This document shows, piece after piece, positions 8,624-18,222 of a DNA stretch of 64,000 nt. Every line of letters begins with the position of its first letter. Position 1 is the first letter of the stretch. The translations under genes and the position numbers were made by a program. The DNA is from Luteolibacter yonseiensis (GTDB lineage: Bacteria > Verrucomicrobiota > Verrucomicrobiia > Verrucomicrobiales > Akkermansiaceae): assembly GCF_016595465.1 (NCBI RefSeq), contig NZ_JAENIK010000011.1, forward strand, positions 558,001 through 622,000. Reading direction: 5' to 3'. The notes below the pieces were generated by a model. The model had not been told where the DNA came from. It saw only the letters and a list, made by a program, of their open reading frames with translations, and searched no databases.

Positions 8624-8639
8624 ATACAAGATGTAGTGT
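8624..8639. promoter_or_regulatory. candidate NrdR box upstream of nrdB
   Basis: Read on the minus strand this is ACACTACATCTTGTAT, which matches the known NrdR consensus (acaCwAtATaTwGtgt) at about 13 of 16 positions by eye. It lies 133 bp upstream of the nrdB start at 8491, in the AT-rich non-coding stretch. NrdR boxes normally occur as a pair about 31 bp apart, and I see no convincing partner, so this is tentative. Confidence 0.35.
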
Positions 8640-8949
8640 TTTGGTGTGAGTATTTACAAAGTAAACATAACGCATTGTCTAGGGTTAGCGAAGATCTTTG
8701 AAAGAAATGCGGGGTGTGTCTAGGTGCGAAGATTTTTCTGCCGTGTGACAGCTCTGCCACAAGGATTGGGAAATTTGAAAAAATTGTTTAAGTTTTGCGA
8801 AATTCCAACCATCTAGAGAGATTAACTTTCGCAAGCGATTGGTCTGGAAATGTAAAAGATTTTACCGACGCGCGGGTGGCCGGTTTTGGAAGATCCGGGT
8901 ATGAAAAAGCCGCATGCGAGACAGGCGTTTTGTGGAATATCGGACATCG

Positions 8950-9071
8950 AAGGAGGAGGGCCGCCGTCTGGCGGCGTCGCCTCCCTTGTGAGGCGCGTCG
9001 GCGAGACTGGCCTTCCCTGTATCCTGCGGTCTCGGGCCTGTGAAAGAGCTGGCAGGAACGCCCGTCTCGCC
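8950..9071. repeat. structured intergenic element with two inverted repeats
   Basis: The first stem is AAGGAGG...GCCGCC (8951-8965 region) pairing with GGCGGC...CCTCCCTT (8970-8986); its core GCCGCC-GTCT-GGCGGC is perfect. The second is GGCGAGAC at 9000-9007 pairing with GTCTCGCC at 9064-9071. No protein-coding frame is convincing in 8492-9098. It could be a copy of a dispersed palindromic repeat or a structured RNA. It lies downstream of the broken hepT. Confidence 0.4.
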
Positions 9072-9098
9072 AGTGGATCTGTCGGCCAATCAGAATTT

Positions 9099-9444
9099 TC
9101 AAGTGCCTGGCTGGCTGAGTGCGAGATCCAATTGTTTTCGCAGAGGGGGAATTTTGTTCTTTGTCACATCCCACACCAGCTCGGGATCAACAGAATCGTA
9201 ACCGTGGATCAACCGGTTTCGCAGACCGACGATGCGAGGTAAATCAGGAATGATTTTAGCAAGGGAGCCGTCTTCTTTGCTCCCGCTCCAAGCGCTTCGC
9301 CGATGATCTCGAGCTGGCGTCCACCGCAGATTGAAGAAGCTCCGAGTCAAGGAAGGTCTCCAGCGATACGTTTTTCAGGAATTCCTGAATCCGGATGCAG
9401 GCAGTCTTGGAATCCTCAAGCCGCTTGATGGTCCTGAGATTCAT
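9099..9444 (-). pseudogene. hepT: HepT-like HEPN toxin (DUF86), frameshifted twice
   Basis: The start ATG at 9444 lies inside the end of mntA (29-bp overlap), the usual MntA/HepT layout. The N-terminal frame reads MNLRTIKRLEDSKTACIRI...LLQSAVDA. The frame is then lost: QLEIIGEAL follows in a second frame, and SKEDGSLAKIIPDLPRIVG in a third, within about 45 bases (9265-9310). The HEPN RNase motif RNRLIHGY (Rx4HxY) survives near the C-terminus. In the intact family this toxin is an RNase neutralised by MntA, which adds AMP groups to a Tyr near this motif. Two compensating shifts leave no full-length product, so the toxin is probably dead. A sequencing error is possible but two so close are less likely. 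Confidence 0.8.
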
Positions 9445-9772
9445 AGATCGAAACCGCTTCCTGTGCGAGTGTGGAGGCAAAATGTGGATTACGGATGGAT
9501 CCGGGAGTGAGGAGATCCACCGCTCTCCCGAATAATTGTTCCAAGGATAGGGCGAGATCCAGATAGCGATCCGCATAGCCGGGCTCGCGGGTGGAATTGA
9601 AGACGGCGATCACATCGACATCGCTGGTCTCCGGATCGAAATCCTCTCTCACTGAAGAACCGAATGCCGACAGCTTGAGCACGCCATGCTTTTCGCAAAG
9701 CCGGGCGATCTCGTCCGCATGGATGGAAAACAGAGCATTCAAGGCAGCCCCAAGATGCGGGAGTGTCGGCAT
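9416..9772 (-). CDS. mntA: MntA-type minimal nucleotidyltransferase antitoxin
   Basis: A 118-aa protein from ATG 9772; a TTG one codon upstream is the other option. It has the minimal nucleotidyltransferase signature: FGSSVREDFDPETSDVDVI gives GS followed by DxD for Mg-nucleotide binding. In MntA/HepT systems this protein inactivates the HEPN RNase by adding AMP to it. The frame is intact while its partner hepT, overlapping by 29 bp, is broken. That fits loss of the harmful half first. It lies 37 bp downstream of the M42 peptidase gene. Confidence 0.85.
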   Translation of the reverse strand: MPTLPHLGAALNALFSIHADEIARLCEKHGVLKLSAFGSSVREDFDPETSDVDVIAVFNSTREPGYADRYLDLALSLEQLFGRAVDLLTPGSIRNPHFASTLAQEAVSIYESQDHQAA

Positions 9773-9809
9773 CAAGTCAAGGCGGTGGCCGAAAACCGTT
9801 TCTTGGAAA

Positions 9810-10868
9810 TCAGAATTTCCAGTCGTGTTGGTCCAATTCGCAAACGCAGGCGGCGAGAAGCTGGATGCACGCGGAGAGGTCGTCCTTGTGGCAGGTCTCG
9901 ATGGTCTGGTGGATATGCCGGGTGGGGATGGAGACCGCGCCTGCGATGGATCCGCCGGCGACCATGCGCTGGAGGCTTCCGGTATCGGTGCCGCCGGCGA
10001 TGAGGATTTCCGGCTGCCACTTGATCTTGTGGCGTTTCGCGGCGGATTTCATGAATTCGATCATCCGGTAGTCACAGATCACGGAAGAATCCATGAGCTT
10101 GATGCCCGCGCCCTCACCCAGGGTGGTGCAGCGTTCCTGCGGGGTGGAACCGGGAACGTCGTAGGCGATCGTCGTGTCCAGTCCGATGCCGAAGTCCGGC
10201 TGGATCCGCAGCGCGGCCGCCTGTGCTCCCCGCAGGCCGACCTCCTCCTGGACGGTGAAGACGGCGTAAAAGTCATAGGCGGGCTTGCGTTTGGATTTTT
10301 TCAGCTCCTTCAGCGTTTCGAGAAGGACGAAAACCGACGCGCGGTTGTCCAGGGACTTCACGTTCACACAGTCACCGAGTTCGACCAGCGGCGAGTGGCG
10401 GGTGACGAAATCCCCCACGGCGACGAATTTGTCCACTTCCTTCTTGGGGAGTCCGAGATCGATGAAAAAGTCCGTGATTTTCACCACCTTGTTCTTTTCA
10501 TCCGGAGTCATGATGTGCAGGGGCTTGGAGCCCATCACGCCCATGATGTCCTTGCGTCCGTGGATGATCACGCGCTGGGAGGTGAGGGTCTTCGGGTCAA
10601 ATCCACCCACCGGGTTGAAGCGGACGAAGCCCTTGTCATCCACGTGTGTCACGATGAAGCCGATCTCGTCCATGTGGGCGGCAGCCATCGTTTTTTTCTC
10701 GGATGATCTGCCTTTTTTCAAGGCGGTGACGTTGCCCATGTTGTCCACGCTCACGTCGTCGGCGAGGCCTTTTAGCTCGGTGAGCACCAGATTTCGGATC
10801 TCTTTTTCAAATCCAGGGGCGCCTGGGGCTTCACAAATCCGTGCGAGAAGGGGAACGTCAATGGGCAT
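9810..10868 (-). CDS. M42 family metallo-aminopeptidase
   Basis: A 352-aa cytosolic peptidase of the M42 (glutamyl aminopeptidase/FrvX, tetrahedral aminopeptidase) family, trimming peptides from the N-terminus. Dinuclear metal ligands are visible in order: His in AAHMDEIG, Asp in KSLDNRASV, the catalytic and metal Glu in VQEEVGLRG, Asp in GLDTTIAYD, and His near the end in RHIHQTIE. The ATG at 10868 (MPIDVPLLARICEAPG) matches the family start. An ATG at 10901 adds 11 residues without family character. It is divergent from the yceD-like gene at 10957, with about 90 bp between. Confidence 0.92.
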   Translation of the reverse strand: MPIDVPLLARICEAPGAPGFEKEIRNLVLTELKGLADDVSVDNMGNVTALKKGRSSEKKTMAAAHMDEIGFIVTHVDDKGFVRFNPVGGFDPKTLTSQRVIIHGRKDIMGVMGSKPLHIMTPDEKNKVVKITDFFIDLGLPKKEVDKFVAVGDFVTRHSPLVELGDCVNVKSLDNRASVFVLLETLKELKKSKRKPAYDFYAVFTVQEEVGLRGAQAAALRIQPDFGIGLDTTIAYDVPGSTPQERCTTLGEGAGIKLMDSSVICDYRMIEFMKSAAKRHKIKWQPEILIAGGTDTGSLQRMVAGGSIAGAVSIPTRHIHQTIETCHKDDLSACIQLLAACVCELDQHDWKF

Positions 10869-10956
10869 GGTGCCCGGCAAACTAGCGAATGGCATGCCCA
10901 TGACGAGACGAAATATTGCGACTTGGCGAAGCCCTGCCGGGCGTTACATTCCGCCC

Positions 10957-11460
10957 ATGAAAAAACATCTGGTCATCGACCTCGCCAGCCTGCCGGAAGA
11001 GGGCAAGTCATTCGCCGGCGAGCTGTCGCAGGAAATCTTCGATCTACCCGAGGGGGATGCGCAACCTGTTGGTCCTCTGGTGTATGATCTCTGGGTCCAG
11101 CGCTTCAGTTCCGAGCTTTTGCTCACAGGAACCCTCTCCGCGCCGTTCGAATTCACCTGCGTGCGGACCCTGCATCCGTTCGTCCAGACCATCCATCTGG
11201 AAGGTGCCGCGGTGTCTGTTGAGATCGGTCGGGAGGGTGAACTCGACGTCACCGAAGGCCTCCGGGAAGAGGTCCTCATCAACTTCCCGGTGGATCCCCG
11301 TTGCGAGGAAGGGGACGTGCCGCAGAAATGTGAAATCGATTCTCGATATTTATCAGTGGACAAGGTCCCGGAAGATGGGCTACCCACTCCGCCCCGCGCC
11401 GGGAGTGACGACCGTTGGTCCGCTCTCGACAAACTAAAGGACCAAAAGGACCAACTCTAA
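10957..11460 (+). CDS. YceD/DUF177 family protein
   Basis: A 167-aa protein starting MKKHLVIDLASLP. It matches the DUF177 (YceD) family that is almost always encoded just before rpmF. Visible family features are a leading beta segment, FEFTCVRTLHPF (a Cys retained where the family has CxR), EVLINFP and an acidic stretch with paired Cys (CEEGDVPQKC). In plants and bacteria it has been tied to 23S rRNA maturation, but its biochemical role is not settled. It sits 14 bp before rpmF, so co-expression is expected. Confidence 0.85.
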   Translation: MKKHLVIDLASLPEEGKSFAGELSQEIFDLPEGDAQPVGPLVYDLWVQRFSSELLLTGTLSAPFEFTCVRTLHPFVQTIHLEGAAVSVEIGREGELDVTEGLREEVLINFPVDPRCEEGDVPQKCEIDSRYLSVDKVPEDGLPTPPRAGSDDRWSALDKLKDQKDQL

Positions 11461-11474
11461 CCGAACTAACGACC

Positions 11475-11657
11475 ATGGCCGTACCAAAACGCCGCCAATC
11501 CAAAAGCCGCCAAAAAATGCGCCGTGGCGCCACCCGCTGGCGCGCACCGATCTTCAAGACCTGCTCCGAGTGCGGCAGCAAGGTTCCCTCGCACATCGCC
11601 TGCCCTTCCTGCGGCAGCTATCGCGGCCGTCAGGTGCTCGAAGTCGAAGCACTCTGA
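11475..11657 (+). CDS. rpmF: 50S ribosomal protein L32
   Basis: A 60-aa protein of normal L32 length. It begins MAVPKRRQSKSRQKMRRG, the highly basic rRNA-binding N-terminus. CSECG and CPSCG provide the four-cysteine zinc-binding pair, so this is the zinc-containing form. The start ATG at 11475 lies 14 bp after the yceD-like stop. plsX follows after 106 bp, giving the conserved yceD-rpmF-plsX order. Confidence 0.97.
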   Translation: MAVPKRRQSKSRQKMRRGATRWRAPIFKTCSECGSKVPSHIACPSCGSYRGRQVLEVEAL

Positions 11658-11763
11658 AGCCGGGAAAGACTCCACTTTAGAAAATTACCGCCCGGGGTGA
11701 CCCGTGGCGGTGATTTGTCGTCGTCATGTTTTCCAGCTCCCCCCATACTTGCTTTAAGCTCAA

Positions 11764-12807
11764 ATGAAAGTCGCCCTAGACGCCATGGGCGGGGATCACG
11801 CCCCCGCGGTCAACATCGGAGGAGCCATCGACGCGCTCCGGTACTATCCGAAAATGCAGCATCTTTACCTTGTGGGTATCAAGTCTGTGTTGGAGGAGGA
11901 ATGCAGGAGGCAGGGATTGGATCTCAATGACCCGCGTGTCAGCATCGTGGATGCTCCGGAAGTCATCGGCATGGCGGAGCCGGGAGCCAAGACGGTGAGG
12001 AAAAAGAAAAATTCCTCCATCAACATCGCCATGGACATGGTGAAAGATGGACGTGCCGATGCCTTCGTTTCCGCAGGAAATACCGGTGGAGCCGTCGCGG
12101 CCGCCACTCTCAAACTACGCACCCTTCCCGGTGTGGATCGTGCCGGCATCGCCTCGGCGCTGCCGAACGAGTACGGCATCTGCCACATTCTCGATGCCGG
12201 AGCGAATCCGGAGGCCAAGCCCGAGCATCTCGTCGCCTACGCCGTGATGGGCACCGCCTTTGCCCGTGGTGTGCTGGGGGTTAAGGAGCCGAAGGTCGGC
12301 CTCATGTCGAACGGCGAGGAAGACGAAAAAGGCACCACCTTCACCAAGGAGGCGTTCAAACTCCTCAAACAGACACCCGGTATCAATTTCGTGGGCAACG
12401 TCGAGGGCCGCGATCTTTTCGAATCTGAACTCGACGTGGTCCTTTGCGACGGCTTTGTCGGGAACGTCATGCTCAAATCCATCGAGGCAACCGCGAAGGC
12501 GGTTTCGAAATGGTTGAAAACCGAAATCAAGGGCAACCCTCTCCGCATCGCCGGAGCCATGCTCGCCCAAGGAGCCTTCCGTGCGCTCAAGGAAAAGAGC
12601 AGCTATGAGACCTATGGCGGAAGTCCCTTGCTTGGAGTGAATGGTGTCGTCATCATCGCCCATGGATCCTCCACCGCGCTCGCGGTGAGAAACGCCATCC
12701 GCGTCGGCCTTGAAACTGTCGAAACAGGCGTGAATCCCCGCATCGAGGCCGCTCTCGCCGCGATCCATCCATCCGCACCGGTTGAAGCCGCCACGGTGAC
12801 GGTTTGA
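11764..12807 (+). CDS. plsX: phosphate acyltransferase PlsX
   Basis: A 347-aa enzyme converting acyl-ACP and phosphate to acyl-phosphate, the donor for PlsY in phospholipid synthesis, peripheral to the inner membrane. It starts MKVALDAMGGDHAPAVNIGG, the diagnostic PlsX N-terminus. VSAGNTGGAVAAATLKLRTLPG, SNGEEDEKGT and YGGSPLLGVNG are further family hallmarks. Length is normal. It follows rpmF and is usually joined to fabH; here a 645-bp opposite-strand gene separates them. Confidence 0.97.
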   Translation: MKVALDAMGGDHAPAVNIGGAIDALRYYPKMQHLYLVGIKSVLEEECRRQGLDLNDPRVSIVDAPEVIGMAEPGAKTVRKKKNSSINIAMDMVKDGRADAFVSAGNTGGAVAAATLKLRTLPGVDRAGIASALPNEYGICHILDAGANPEAKPEHLVAYAVMGTAFARGVLGVKEPKVGLMSNGEEDEKGTTFTKEAFKLLKQTPGINFVGNVEGRDLFESELDVVLCDGFVGNVMLKSIEATAKAVSKWLKTEIKGNPLRIAGAMLAQGAFRALKEKSSYETYGGSPLLGVNGVVIIAHGSSTALAVRNAIRVGLETVETGVNPRIEAALAAIHPSAPVEAATVTV

Positions 12808-12841
12808 GCCGCATCGCGATTCGAAACCCCGGCCCAAATAA

Positions 12842-12867
12842 AAACCGCACGGTTTCCCGTGCGGTTT
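12842..12867. terminator. bidirectional intrinsic terminator between plsX and the barrel gene
   Basis: AAACCGCACGG at 12842-12852 pairs perfectly with CCGTGCGGTTT at 12857-12867 around a 4-nt loop. The A-run before and T-run within the arms suit termination in both directions. It stands between two convergent genes, plsX (ends 12807) and the barrel gene (ends 12901). Confidence 0.8.
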
Positions 12868-12900
12868 CATAAAAAGGAGGCGTGCTCCGGACGATCAGGC

Positions 12901-13545
12901 TCAGAAGCTCAGGCGCAGACCAACCGAGTAAAGCAATGTGTCTTCCACCAAGCTGTCATCCGAAGTGTCCAGCTCGTATGAGATGCCGGCGAACGGTTTG
13001 ACGTAATCGATGGCCGTCACATACAGGTTGAGGCCGATGGTCGTGGTGTCGACCGCATCCAGATCGTCATCGGAGACGCCGAAGCTCTGCTCCAGATGTG
13101 GGTTGACTTCCAACCATGACGTTGGTGCCCAGCGGATACCCACATGGAGATCGATGTTGCCCAGCTCCTGTTCGATTCCGGAGGTTTCAAGTTCCGTGTA
13201 TTTATAGCCGATGCCGTAATACACATCCGCGCTGTCGCAGATCGAGCCATAGCCGCCGAGACCTGCGGTGAGACGCAAGGTATCGAGCGACTCGTCCGGA
13301 ATGCCGTTGGCATCCGTTTCGATTTCGCCGTCCTCATATCCCAGATAACCGAAGAAGCCCTCGGCGATCTGGATGCGGCCTTTCGCGACAAAACCTTCCA
13401 GATCCAGATCGATTTCATCAACCGGCGTTTCAGCGGATCCATTCAAATAGCCGAGATCCAGATGTGTGTAGCTGAACTGCGAGGCCGTTGCATTTGCCGA
13501 AAGCAATGCGGGAAGGATGAAAGAAGAAAAAATGAGCTTTTTCAT
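12901..13545 (-). CDS. exported outer-membrane beta-barrel-like protein
   Basis: A 214-aa protein with a clear signal peptide (MKKLIFSSFILPALLSANATAS). The mature part alternates hydrophobic and polar residues (FSYTHLDLGYL, VYYGIGYKYTEL, ADSWLEVNPHL-type strands) and ends in Phe (LLYSVGLRLSF). Ending in an aromatic residue is typical of Gram-negative outer-membrane barrels recognised by BamA. It is acidic, with many Asp/Glu in the loops. No specific family is recognised and the function is unknown; a small porin-like or structural barrel is the likeliest. It is transcribed against plsX and lies within the otherwise conserved plsX-fabH pair. Confidence 0.75.
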   Translation of the reverse strand: MKKLIFSSFILPALLSANATASQFSYTHLDLGYLNGSAETPVDEIDLDLEGFVAKGRIQIAEGFFGYLGYEDGEIETDANGIPDESLDTLRLTAGLGGYGSICDSADVYYGIGYKYTELETSGIEQELGNIDLHVGIRWAPTSWLEVNPHLEQSFGVSDDDLDAVDTTTIGLNLYVTAIDYVKPFAGISYELDTSDDSLVEDTLLYSVGLRLSF

Positions 13546-13981
13546 GCGTTTATATAGACGTAATCGACTGGTTATTATTGTTGTTTGCGGGTTCCCGCGA
13601 GCCCGAAACTGATCACTTCTTCGGATTTGTCCAGAAATGAATGAATGGCTTTCATTTCGCTTCGAGGATCAGAAGAGGTGATGATTTATTATTGAATAAC
13701 AATAGGTTATGTCGATATTGATGCGGCTGGATCGGTGGGACTCACACGGTTTCAGGATGCGCACGTCGACAACCAATACCATGGGGATCGACCCGTCACG
13801 GAACAGCGGAAAGGGGGAGTCCGCACGATGATCGTGGACTGGTGTCGGGAAGATTTCGGACGGCAAGGAGGAGAAGCGCTGCCCGGGCGCTCCACGCGGG
13901 CCAAAACCTTGCTACAAATCCGCAGGCAGGAACCAACTTCGCGCTTGTGAGGCCGTCCCGTCAGTTCCACTCTCCCGCCGC
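13546..13981. other. 436-bp intergenic region, no gene seen
   Basis: This stretch lies between the divergent barrel gene and fabH. It is AT-rich near 13560-13720 and must contain both promoters. I see no convincing coding frame, RNA gene or clear operator. The short frames present lack start context and family features. Confidence 0.6.
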
Positions 13982-14983
<1,002 letters not shown>

Positions 14984-15086
14984 GGCCATCACAGGTCAGC
15001 CGGCGGAAGTCCATCCGGTCCGGTATGGAAATTTCTTCGGATAGGGTTTTCAATCTGCTTCGTGTATCTGTGGAAACAGGATCCGT

Positions 15087-15175
15087 TCGTGCAAAATGCC
15101 GCACCGGGGCGGGTTTTTGACAGTTGACGAAGCATGTTCTTTACCTAGTCTTCTGCTTCTAAACGGATGCGAACG
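15087..15175 (+). promoter_or_regulatory. leader/promoter upstream of the KpsS-like gene (copy 1 of a duplicated leader)
   Basis: TCGTGCAAA at 15087-15095 lies 27 nt before TTTTTGACAGTTGACG at 15114-15129. This contains a perfect -35 (TTGACA, 15117-15122); a weak -10 such as TTTACC follows after 17 nt. The same two blocks occur with nearly the same spacing at 18223-18266. The start codon is about 100 nt further on, implying a long 5' untranslated leader. The paired TTGAC direct repeats (7 nt apart) could be an operator. Confidence 0.5.
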
Positions 15176-15244
15176 CCTGAGCCGGTCGGCTGAAAAAGGT
15201 AATGAAAGGTTGAGCTGAACCCAATGATTTGACGGATAATCTCT

Positions 15245-16645
15245 ATGTTGCCCACACTCTCCCTCGGAGCCTATCGTACAAACGCGGATGCGGAGGAGCT
15301 ACTGGCGATTACTCCCTCCCCTGCGGAGCATGGGGATCGTGTGAACGGGGGCTTGGAAACCGTCCCATCCGTAAAGAAGAAAAAGATTCTTATTGTCCAA
15401 GGTGATTGGGAAAGCGGCATGTCTCTCCTGGCCCTTGACCTGAAGGATGCCGGTCACGAGGTGGGGAAGGTGTTCTTTTGCGCTCCTGATCTTGTCTACC
15501 GGCTGCGTGGAGTGCGGACGCATCTTTTCCGCAAGCCATTGGAGGCTTTCGAAGCGTGGTTGCGGGAACTGGTCCACAGGGAAGGCTATGACACATTTTT
15601 CCTCTACAACCATTACCGACCCTACAATCAGGTGGCTTGGAAAATGGCGGAAGAGCTGGATCTGGGCTGCCATGTCTTCGAGCTCGGACTGATCCGGCCG
15701 AACTGTGTCACCGTGTTCAGCCAGAAAAGCCAGCCACTGCCAACCATGGCGAAGGCCTGGGCGGAGCTGCTCGCCGGGGGTGCGCCGCCGAAGGTGGTGG
15801 AAACCCCGCCGGAAATCTGTCAGGTAAGCACGCCTGCCAAGCTGATGTCTTTTTGTACGAATTTTTTGATCAGCCGGGTGACGTCCCCGCTTTTCCCCAA
15901 CTTCGTCGACCAGCGCAGCATGAAACTCTGGGGGCATTTCAAGCACGGGGTCGTCCACCTCTGGCGTTTCATGGAGCGTAGCCGGGACTTCGAATACGAC
16001 AAGCTGTTCGCCGGTGAAATGTCCGGCACCTACTATGCGGTGCCGCTGCAGGTCCACAGTGATACCCAGATCACCATGTGTTCGGACTTCCGGTCGATCG
16101 AACAGTTCATCAAGATGGTCGTGAAGTCTTTCGCCCATCATGCTCCGGTCGAGACGAAGCTCGTTTTCAAGGTCCATCCGATGGACCGGGGATACAAGGA
16201 CTACACGGATCTGATCGCCGGACTGAACCATCGTGTGGGAGGCGACCGCATTCTCTATGTGGATCGGGTCCACCTGCCCACGCTGCTTTCGCACTCGAAA
16301 GGAGTGGTGAACATCAACAGTTCCGTCGGTATTTCGGGGCTGGTCCACCATGTCCCGGTGATCACCTTGGGGAGGGCGGTATACAACCTGCCCGAGCTGA
16401 CTTTCGAGTCGACTCTCAATGATTTCTGGTGCGAGGCCCGCAAGCCGAAGGCACAGAGAGTGTCGCAGTTCATCAACCTGTTGCTGATGACCAGCCAGGG
16501 GCGGGGGACACTGTCCCAACGTTGCTTTTCGGTTCCGGGGCGATGCAAGATCCGTTGGCCGGAGCCATTCCAGCGGGAGTTTTTGCCAAACCAGGAAATT
16601 TTTCCAGGAGATGCCCATCACAAGAAATCCGAAGCTGATGATTGA
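15245..16645 (+). CDS. capsule polysaccharide synthesis protein, KpsS-like Kdo transferase
   Basis: A 466-aa protein of the capsule synthesis family (KpsS/LipB, Capsule_synth). KKKILIVQGDWESGMSLL opens a Rossmann-like N-terminal half. The second half contains TKLVFKVHPMDRGY (the conserved KxHP) and GVVNINSSVGISGLVHHVP, the family's sugar-nucleotide site with the SSxG motif. In E. coli, KpsS adds the first beta-Kdo to phosphatidylglycerol as an anchor for group 2 capsules. There is no membrane segment, so it acts at the cytosolic face. Its leader is shared with a decayed copy at 18223. The exact residue transferred here is inferred. Confidence 0.8.
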   Translation: MLPTLSLGAYRTNADAEELLAITPSPAEHGDRVNGGLETVPSVKKKKILIVQGDWESGMSLLALDLKDAGHEVGKVFFCAPDLVYRLRGVRTHLFRKPLEAFEAWLRELVHREGYDTFFLYNHYRPYNQVAWKMAEELDLGCHVFELGLIRPNCVTVFSQKSQPLPTMAKAWAELLAGGAPPKVVETPPEICQVSTPAKLMSFCTNFLISRVTSPLFPNFVDQRSMKLWGHFKHGVVHLWRFMERSRDFEYDKLFAGEMSGTYYAVPLQVHSDTQITMCSDFRSIEQFIKMVVKSFAHHAPVETKLVFKVHPMDRGYKDYTDLIAGLNHRVGGDRILYVDRVHLPTLLSHSKGVVNINSSVGISGLVHHVPVITLGRAVYNLPELTFESTLNDFWCEARKPKAQRVSQFINLLLMTSQGRGTLSQRCFSVPGRCKIRWPEPFQREFLPNQEIFPGDAHHKKSEADD

Positions 16646-16862
16646 ATCACGCCTTCGGCTGATGTCGCTGGTAACCAAAGGCAGAACACCTTCGAAATCA
16701 TTCAACGCATTCTTAAATGATCCACAATCAATCGCCTGTCCGGCCGCCGGTGATTACCGGAATTGCCAACCACCAACCAAGGGATTGCCGAATCGCTGGA
16801 AAAACCGCCAAGGCCGCTCCGATGATTGACGGAACCGGGCAAAAACGTTCACAAATTGTCCC

Positions 16863-18014
16863 GTGAAGTGCGTCGCCATCATACCGGCCCGGGGTGGTTC
16901 GAAGGGTCTTGTGCTGAAGAATCTCAGGAAAATCGGTGGTGAGAGACTCGTCGTTCGCGCGGTGAAAGCCGCTTTGGAGAGCGCGTTGATCTCCCACGTT
17001 TACGTTTCCACGGATTGTCCCGAAATCGCACACGTTTCCCGGAATGCCGGAGCAAGGGTGATCGCCCGTCCGACGAATCTGTCCGAGGACGAATGCTCCT
17101 CTGAATCCGCGATCCAGCACGTGCTTTCCGAACTGGGGAAAAATGGTGAAATGCCGGATTTCGTGGCATTTTTGCAGTGCACATCACCGTTCACCACGCC
17201 TGGAGATATCACGAATGTTCTTCAGCCGTTGCTGGAGGGTAGGGCGGAGTCCACATTTCTTGCGGTTCCTTCCCATGGGTTTCTTTGGAGATCCAATGGG
17301 AGCGACGGCGGAGCTACGGGAATCAATCACGACCATCTGGGAATCCGCCAGCGGCGTCAGGATCGTGAACCCGAGTACCGGGAAACCGGAGCCGCCTATG
17401 GATTCGGCGCGGCTGACTTCCTGAAACAGCAGAACCGCTTCATCGGGCGGGTGATGGCTGTGGAGTCGCGAAGCGTGCCCTTCGACATCGATGATATGCG
17501 CGACCTGCTCCAAGCCAACGATACGGTCCAAAGAGCCAAACGGACGACTCCGAACCGCCCGATCAAAGCTCTGGTGACGGACTTCGATGGTGTCCACACC
17601 GACGGAAAAGTCGCGGTGTCCGAAGATGGAACCGAGACGGTGAGGTGCAGCCGCCGGGATGGGATGGGGATCGAAATCGCTAGAAAACAAGGGCTGCCGG
17701 TCTTGATCTTGTCGAAGGAGAAAAATCCCGTCGTCGAAATGCGTGCCAGGAAGCTACGGGTCGAATGCATTCACGGATGCGACGACAAGCTGTCCGCCCT
17801 GTCCGCATGGCTTCGGGAAAAAGAGCTCCATTGGGATGACATCGCTTATGTGGGCGATGACATCAATGACTTGGATTGTCTCCAGTTGGCGGGGCTTTCT
17901 ATTTGCCCGGCTGATGGGGTGGGCAGGGTGAAAAGCTGCTGCGATCTCCATCTGAACACCGCGGGAGGCGAGGGGTGTGTCAGGGAGGTAATTGACTATA
18001 TTGGAATTGTGTGA
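16863..18014 (+). CDS. CMP-sialate/nonulosonate cytidylyltransferase fused to a KdsC-like HAD phosphatase
   Basis: A 383-aa two-domain protein from a GTG start at 16863. Residues 1-225 are a CMP-sugar synthetase: AIIPARGGSKG (CTP-binding), FLQCTSPFTTPGDI and RRQDREPEYRETGAAY, a pattern seen in CMP-Neu5Ac/KDN synthetases. Residues about 235-383 are a HAD phosphatase of the KdsC type: TDFDGVHTDGK (motif I with DxD) and VGDDINDLDCL (motif IV). The same fusion occurs in animal CMAS and in bacterial KDN enzymes, so dephosphorylation and activation of one nine-carbon acid could be coupled. CMP-Kdo activation for the KpsC/KpsS enzymes is the alternative. It follows the KpsS-like gene after 217 bp. 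Confidence 0.88.
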   Translation: MKCVAIIPARGGSKGLVLKNLRKIGGERLVVRAVKAALESALISHVYVSTDCPEIAHVSRNAGARVIARPTNLSEDECSSESAIQHVLSELGKNGEMPDFVAFLQCTSPFTTPGDITNVLQPLLEGRAESTFLAVPSHGFLWRSNGSDGGATGINHDHLGIRQRRQDREPEYRETGAAYGFGAADFLKQQNRFIGRVMAVESRSVPFDIDDMRDLLQANDTVQRAKRTTPNRPIKALVTDFDGVHTDGKVAVSEDGTETVRCSRRDGMGIEIARKQGLPVLILSKEKNPVVEMRARKLRVECIHGCDDKLSALSAWLREKELHWDDIAYVGDDINDLDCLQLAGLSICPADGVGRVKSCCDLHLNTAGGEGCVREVIDYIGIV

Positions 18015-18222
18015 GTGATTTGGTGGCCGCTCCGGAGCAGGCGGGCCGGATGTTGGATTGTTGGGCGGTGGAGCGTTTGATCGCGGCCCGAAGGAAAACC
18101 CACATGAAAACCTTCCGACGCAGGGCACGGTCTGCCCGATTTTCCAGCGCGCAATCGAGACTCGTGGCAAAGCTGCGGTAACCCGGATCTCCGCAGCCAT
18201 GATGGGTCAACGAGTGGGGGGA

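Noticed and set aside
8788-9242. Small frames in the nrdB-hepT spacer
   Set aside because: They overlap the hairpin element, are Arg/Pro-rich, and have no start context or family features.
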